DNA from: Kalmusia sp. IMI 367209
Lineage: Eukaryota > Ascomycota > Dothideomycetes > Pleosporales > Didymosphaeriaceae
Length of the DNA stretch: 64,000 nucleotides
Direction of reading: 5' to 3'
Assembly: GCA_027946365.1 (NCBI GenBank)
Contig: JAPEUQ010000005.1
Location: forward strand, 2,046,001 to 2,110,000
The notes beneath the pieces are model-generated. The model worked only from the letters and a program-made list of their open reading frames with translations. It was not told where the DNA came from and ran no database searches. Positions 59,103 through 64,000 of this stretch are shown here, piece by piece (position 1 is the first letter of the stretch; each line of letters begins with the position of its first letter). The position numbers and the translations under genes were made by a program.

Positions 59103-60488
59103 CTACACCCTCGCACCTGCTCTTTCCTCAACAGCCTCTAGCAACTCAACCAACGTCTCTAAATCCTTCTTGTCGCAATTTGGAAACAAAAACTCATCCC
59201 TACCTTTACCTCCCGTAACGAACTTGTGACTCCTCTTCTCCCACTCCTGGCCCGCGCGTGCCCTAGCAAGTACCCAGTACCCACCCCCACCCATCCACTG
59301 GCTCGGTCCAATCCCCTTATCAAACACGTGGTACCGATCCCACCTTAACTCATTTAGCAACTCATACCGCTCCTCAAACATAGTCCCCTCGTCCCAATTG
59401 CCCTGCCCGAGCGCAAAATGCTTCAAATGCGGAAGTCCTGTGCGGAACTGGGCAAGGGCTTCGTGCCACCGGAGCGCGATTTCTTTAACGTACGTTTTGG
59501 TATTGAATCTTTCATTCACATGCACGGGTTCTAGATCAGGAAAGTGCGGCTTGACCTGTACATTATCTACCTTACACACGGTGACGATGGGGCAGTCATC
59601 CAGCAGCAGCTCCTCCAGCGTCGGGGCGTGCGAGAGGATCCAGTCTATCTGCCAGTCGTGTACGATGGTCCAGTTCCCCAGGGACAACGATTTGAGATGC
59701 GGGAAATGCGTGGCGCGCAGGTCGCAGAACGGCCAGAACCCCCAGAAACATTCTGTTGCCCAGAGACTTAGATGCGTAAGCTGTCCCTGCACAGGCTTGA
59801 GCCAGCGCTCTATCAGATTGTCGTTGAACATGCGGTGGCACCCAATCTTATTAATGCTATCTTCTGGCGCTGCTTCATCGCTCTCCGTCGCAATGCACAA
59901 GTGCAACTTTCTGATCTTGCGCAGCACTGCGACGAAGTGGGGCGAGGTGTATATCTCCTCTGAGACCCAGTCCTGCAAATTCTTGAGCGTGAGCGTGTCG
60001 AAGTGCTCCAGCTCGTGCTCCTCGCTGTCTAAGCCTTCGAAGAGCGCGAGCAGGACGTCCGTACGGAAGGAAACTGTTTCGGCGACTTCTTTATCCCAGC
60101 CTGAGGTTCGGCTCTCTACTGCGCAGGCGCGCGCGAATTTGACCTGGACTTCTCTCAGGTTGGAAAACTGAGATACTTTGCGCACAGCCTCGTCGTAGGA
60201 TTCTAGAAAGTCGGACTCTTCGCGATTGCGGTTGGAGTCGTCGACGTCGGGGTCGTCGTTTGTGTTGAAGATTGCGGTGCGGACGAGAGCGCGGAGCGTC
60301 TCGTTTTCCAGGATGGCGGTATATTTCTCCGCGCTCTCATCGCTGGGGTAAAGACTGACGGTGCCGAAGAGGATCTCGGTGGATAATTCTAACACTGCTT
60401 TGTTGACGAGACGGAAAGACTTTAATGTTGGGACGTCGAGCTGTTGGAGGCATTGGCGCTGCAGCTCGACGGGGAGGTCGAACCACAT
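59103..60488 (-). CDS. F-box protein with leucine-rich C-terminal region
   Basis: Single exon, 461 residues, starting MWFDLPVELQRQCLQQLDVP with LKSFRLVNKAVLELSTEILF, a clear F-box in the first 40 residues. The rest is rich in leucine-repeat-like stretches (LTHLSLWATECFWGFWPFCD, FPHLKSLSLGNWTIVHDWQI, APTLEELLLDDCPI, LPHLKHFALGQGNW), as in the many fungal F-box/LRR proteins. Such proteins link Skp1-cullin ubiquitin ligases to substrates; none can be named here. The C-terminus is charged and ends in a short coiled helix (ETLVELLEAVEERAG). No introns. It lies convergent with RMD1. Confidence 0.8.
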   Translation of the reverse strand: MWFDLPVELQRQCLQQLDVPTLKSFRLVNKAVLELSTEILFGTVSLYPSDESAEKYTAILENETLRALVRTAIFNTNDDPDVDDSNRNREESDFLESYDEAVRKVSQFSNLREVQVKFARACAVESRTSGWDKEVAETVSFRTDVLLALFEGLDSEEHELEHFDTLTLKNLQDWVSEEIYTSPHFVAVLRKIRKLHLCIATESDEAAPEDSINKIGCHRMFNDNLIERWLKPVQGQLTHLSLWATECFWGFWPFCDLRATHFPHLKSLSLGNWTIVHDWQIDWILSHAPTLEELLLDDCPIVTVCKVDNVQVKPHFPDLEPVHVNERFNTKTYVKEIALRWHEALAQFRTGLPHLKHFALGQGNWDEGTMFEERYELLNELRWDRYHVFDKGIGPSQWMGGGGYWVLARARAGQEWEKRSHKFVTGGKGRDEFLFPNCDKKDLETLVELLEAVEERAGARV

Positions 60489-60885
60489 TGTCTTGTCTTG
60501 GGAAAGAAGAAAATGTTGTGGATGGCAAGATGGTGGGAGTAAAAAGGAAATGAGTCTGTTTTATGGAGTGAGCATTTTTGTATTCACGAAGGACTAGAGG
60601 ATGTGATCTAATCGAATTAGTGCAAATGGACGGGAACGCCAGGCAGCAAAGCATACACCAAGCCTATTTAGGTGAATTACCGCTCTACAATAAGGCAGCA
60701 GCTGGCATCTACTGACCATTCAGAAGGTGATTCCACAGACTAGATGGAAGTGCATGCTCGTACATTTTTTATACGGCTTCGCTCACGTGACAGTTCGTCG
60801 AACATACTGCAGATAACTTGATAAAAGTGTCTGTCAATACGTGGTTCAAGTCTATATACCTCTCTACATACATCCTTCACTCTCT
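60489..60885. other. Promoter of the F-box gene and 3' flank of ALG5
   Basis: 397 bp between two minus-strand genes. Nothing specific recognised. Confidence 0.4.
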
Positions 60886-62209
60886 CTAATCCTTTTTATA
60901 CACTCCAAACATCCACGCTGCCCTCAACACTGCCAGCCCCAACGCCATCCCCAATGAATCCCATAGCACATTTAGCTTACTCCCTAAAACCTCCTTCCAG
61001 CCAATTGCCACCTCGGCCATAGGTATTTTCCCGCTTTCCGCCAACATCAACATCTCAACATCGAAGATCCAGCCCTCGGAGTGCATGTATGGGATGATGT
61101 AAGGGAGGGATGGTCGAGAGAACAGCTTGAAGCCACATTGTGTATCTTTGATGGCGGCGGTTGCGGGGGGCGTCATGAGGCGGAGAAGGAGATGGAAAGA
61201 GTGCATGAGAAAGTTGCGGAGTTTGGAGCGCTGGTGGATGTTATTAAGTCACGTTCAAAGTTAGGAGTGAGAGGCTAGCATACCTTGACGACGGCCTCGC
61301 TGCCAACGAGGTGTGCACGGCTGCCAATGGCGACACCTCGTCCCTGCTTGTCTTCAATGGCCTTGCACCCCTCCACCAGCTTCCCCAAATCGCTAAATCT
61401 CGATGCTCCATCCGCATCTGCGAAAACGACATACTGCCCCCGCACATGCCTCATCCCATGCGTGACCGCCCCGCCCTTCCCCCGATTCGCCTCCAGACTA
61501 ATGACCCGTATACTCCCATACGGAATCTTTTCCGCATGCGTGAGTCCCGATTTCCACGGCCCAGACGCCGGATTCGTATGCCTCGAAAGCTGATGCTCGC
61601 GCGCAAACCCCAACGCCTTCTCCACTGTCCCATCCGTACTCCCATCACTCACGATCAGTATCTCCCAGCCCTTCTGCCTCCTCTTCCCGCTCTCCGTCTC
61701 CTTATCTCCATCATGCGCGCCCCCAAACTCTTCCTGCAGGTAATCCACCGCCTCCTCCAGCATGCCCGTCAGCCGGTCCTCCTCGTTGTACGCAGGCACC
61801 ACGACCGACATGAACAGCTCCGCCTCCTCAATTGGAATCTGCTGCGCGGGTACAACGGGCTGCCCGCTTCGCGCCCGCTTCTTCGCAACTTCCTTCTCGG
61901 CGCTCCACTTGTCTATCCAGCACGGGAGCTCCTTGGCCGCGCTACGCTCGCCGTCGGGCAAGATCGTGGTGTACTGTTTCTCGGACCGGCGAGGCTCGCG
62001 GGGTACAGGCGCAAACAGAGTGAGCGCCATGTAACACTGCGAGCTTGTTAACTTGTGGGGGACATGTAGAGCTGCGTGGTCGTCCATACCCAGAATAAGA
62101 GTGCCCCGCAGACGAAGCCCAATGCCACGACGAGCACCCATGTTGGCGGCAGTTCCACGCGCTGTGCAGGAATCCCCTTGGGAAAGCCATATGGCGCATC
62201 GAGTCCCAT
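60886..62209 (-). CDS. ALG5: Dolichyl-phosphate beta-glucosyltransferase
   Basis: Three exons: 62090-62209, 61284-62036 and 60886-61230 (53-bp introns); 405 residues. The start MGLDAPYGFPKGIPAQR precedes a single membrane helix, PTWVLVVALGFVCGALLFWC. The GT2 domain shows LFMSVVVPAYNEEDRLTGML, ILIVSDGSTDGTVEKALGFA, VISLEANRGKGGAVTHGMRH and VRGQYVVFADADGASRFSDL (the metal-binding D-x-D), then IAIGSRAHLV-type sequence and IKDTQCGFKLFSRPSLPYII with GWIFDVEMLMLAES. It moves glucose from UDP-glucose to dolichyl phosphate on the ER membrane, supplying the last three glucoses of the N-glycan precursor. Insertions of charged sequence (HDGDKETESGKRRQKG) between the N-terminal motifs are common in fungi. 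All catalytic motifs are intact. Confidence 0.92.
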
Positions 62210-62795
62210 TGTGTCCGTAAGGGCGGCAAGAGTGGCCGTGTGAAGCTCGGGTTATCTGCGGGGAGATGTGTATGTGGACATTGATGCGCGCCTGCGAGTG
62301 GGGGGATGGAAAGGCGAATTGAAGCTGGTGGAAGCTCCAGGGAGTGCAGTAAGAAAGTAAAAACGAAGTGAGCGGCGGGCGACACGCGGTGTCGTGCAAA
62401 ATGTCCCGTTGCGACGCGACTATTCGGTCGAAGATGCAACGTAGGCAGCTTACGTCTGCAGCGCGGCTGAAATGTCGGACCGATTTCCGCTCTTGTAACG
62501 CTGAAACTCAACACGTATATACTAGAATGCGACAAGAACTGTTGCAATTGGATATCATTCGCTCCTATATATCAATAGAAAGCGCTGTAAAATGCTAGCA
62601 AAGGCCATGTAATGCTCTCGCAAATGTGTACCATCCTCTAACATATAGTTCAAATGTATGGATGAAGGAACAGGATATCAGTCCTTAGCGCTCTTAATGC
62701 AAGCTTCAAAAAGAAAAGACTCATGTACTCCCTTACTAGGGTAGTGAGTTATATCAACGATTTCAGGCAAAGAGGGAGAGGAGATCAAGTGCTTA
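62210..62795. other. Promoter of ALG5 and 3' flank of the MFS gene
   Basis: About 590 bp. Nothing specific recognised. Confidence 0.4.
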
Positions 62796-64000
62796 TTATG
62801 CATCGACCTCTTGGTCTGGCGCAGGCATGCTGCTTCCACGTCTCGACGGAGAACCGTCAGCCTCAAGTTCTAAGTGGACTTATGTAACGTTAGCATTTGA
62901 GTGAGCAAAAAAAAGGAAGACTGCAAATACTCACCATGCGGCCGCACAAACCAACTCAACACAAAAGCCACTCCAAAGGTGACTGTCAAGCAGACGAAGA
63001 CAGTTTGTCTGAAACTGCCCACCGTAGCACTATATATACCGTTGAAAATTGTAGGTCCTATGACCCTCGCAAATGCATGCAACAGCCCAGTAGCTCCAAG
63101 TAGCTGCCCCACCCGGTCTGGAGGAACATGCTTGGTCAATGCAGACCCAATGGCTGGAGATCCGATGCCTCCAAACGCGGCGATAGTTCCCGAGAGTATA
63201 AAGAGGTTGCCAGCTCTAGAGAGTGTATATCCGAGGAACCCAAGCATGTCAAAGAAGATAGCCAGCCGAATGATTGATAGATCAAAGAGGTCGGAGCCTG
63301 AGTTCTGCTGCTTTTTCGTACCATCCTTGCCACGTATTAGTCGAGTGAAAGCTGGGAGTGCGACGAGAAGGGCGAACACGCGGGCGCTGTTAACAATGCT
63401 GACGAACTTCCCTGACTCCAGCTCTTGCCAATCGAACTGACGACGCGTATATACAACCACGACGCCCATTGCACCCATTGCTATGCCGAACGAGATAGTG
63501 TCCGTAGCAGCGAGCAGAACCAAGTTCCGTCGAAGAGAGGAGCTAGTGCCGGGCCCAGTGGGCCAAAGAATTTTCAACGGTTCGAACAGATTAATCGAAC
63601 GTAGTTGGTCGATCCAGTCCGGATCCAGTCCTCCAAGTCTTTCCCTCTCCTCACGATACTTTTCGCGTGCAGCGTCTTGTCGACCCTTCGACAGAGATTC
63701 CGGAACAGCAAACGTTAAAAAAAGTATGAAAAACGCGTGGCATGACAAAGCAATGTAGAATATCAAAAGTACAGCCTCTGTCTTGCCAACATACTTTTCT
63801 CGCCAACTGATCACGTAGCCGGATAGGACTGGGCCGACGGCAATTCCAGTGAAAAGGCAGGCGTGGAAGTACCCAAAAGCTACATTTCTCTTTTGCGGCG
63901 AAGTGCAGTCGGCAGCGTACGAATGTGCGAGGGCCATGCCGACGATGAACGAGCCAGCGAGTCCATCGAGAGCATATCCAACGAGTATCCAGTTGACGTG
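62796..64000 (-). CDS. MFS transporter, TetA/SLC46-like, C-terminal part (5' end outside window)
   Basis: Exons 62935-64000 (open at the right edge) and 62796-62878, joined by a 56-bp GTGAGT...AAG intron; about 382 residues visible. The spliced C-terminus reads RPHVHLELEADGSPSRRGSS and ends QEVDA. The visible part begins at HVNWILVGYALDGLAGSFIV and continues with CTSPQKRNVAFGYFHACLFT and GIAVGPVLSGYVI, the usual helix 4-5 region of drug:proton or SLC46-type MFS carriers. A charged central loop (GRQDAAREKYREERERLGGL) and a second six-helix half follow, including GIGSPAIGSALTKHVPPDRV. The protein probably exports or imports a small molecule at a cell membrane; the substrate is unknown. The ATG at 63937 is internal, since the frame and membrane helix continue upstream. 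Confidence 0.8.

Overview
The window is nuclear DNA from a filamentous ascomycete (Pezizomycotina). Genes are interrupted by short GT-AG introns, mostly 43-70 bp, many with CTAAC/CTGAC-like branch sites. Typical fungal families are present: Zn2Cys6 regulators, an AA9 polysaccharide monooxygenase, a PTH11-like membrane protein and a filamentous-fungal giant ubiquitin protease. A class such as Dothideomycetes would fit, but that is a low-confidence guess from gene content. I resolved exon structures by hand by finding splice sites that keep the reading frame and restore conserved motifs.

Layout. 1-11 kb: the 3' end of a GAR transformylase gene (ADE8), a small secreted cysteine-rich protein, and an approximately 2,480-residue ubiquitin-specific protease on the minus strand. 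11-17 kb: POP3 (RNase P/MRP), a sugar-porter MFS transporter, and the mitochondrial serine O-acyltransferase cysA. 18-23 kb: an AA9 LPMO and a Cdc4-type F-box/WD40 protein. 24-31 kb: a probable catabolic cluster made of a PdxA-like dehydrogenase, a divergently transcribed Dal5-type permease and a Zn2Cys6 regulator. The shared promoter holds four CGGC-N6-GCCG palindromes. 32-38 kb: housekeeping genes PDA1, HEM15 and KU70. 38-48 kb: accessory sequence with a PTH11-like seven-helix protein, a degenerate DUF7580-like gene, a phytanoyl-CoA-dioxygenase-type oxygenase and a second Zn2Cys6 regulator. 48-57 kb: an intronless subtilisin-like protease without a signal peptide, about 3 kb of gene-free DNA, and a head-to-head pair of paralogues of an unrecognised LPxELRDxIY family. 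57-64 kb: RMD1/DUF155 protein, F-box protein, ALG5, and the 3' part of an MFS transporter running off the right edge.

The most interesting region is 24.2-30.8 kb. A bacterial-type sugar-acid-phosphate dehydrogenase homologue, a permease and a regulator sit together, and the divergent promoter carries a repeated palindrome of the kind Zn2Cys6 dimers bind. The second is the uncharacterised paralogue pair at 53.5-56.7 kb.

Several conserved genes carry single-base anomalies in short homopolymers: the ubiquitin protease at 7995-7997 and in its cysteine box, and RMD1 at 57515-57519. These look more like assembly errors than biology but deserve a check.
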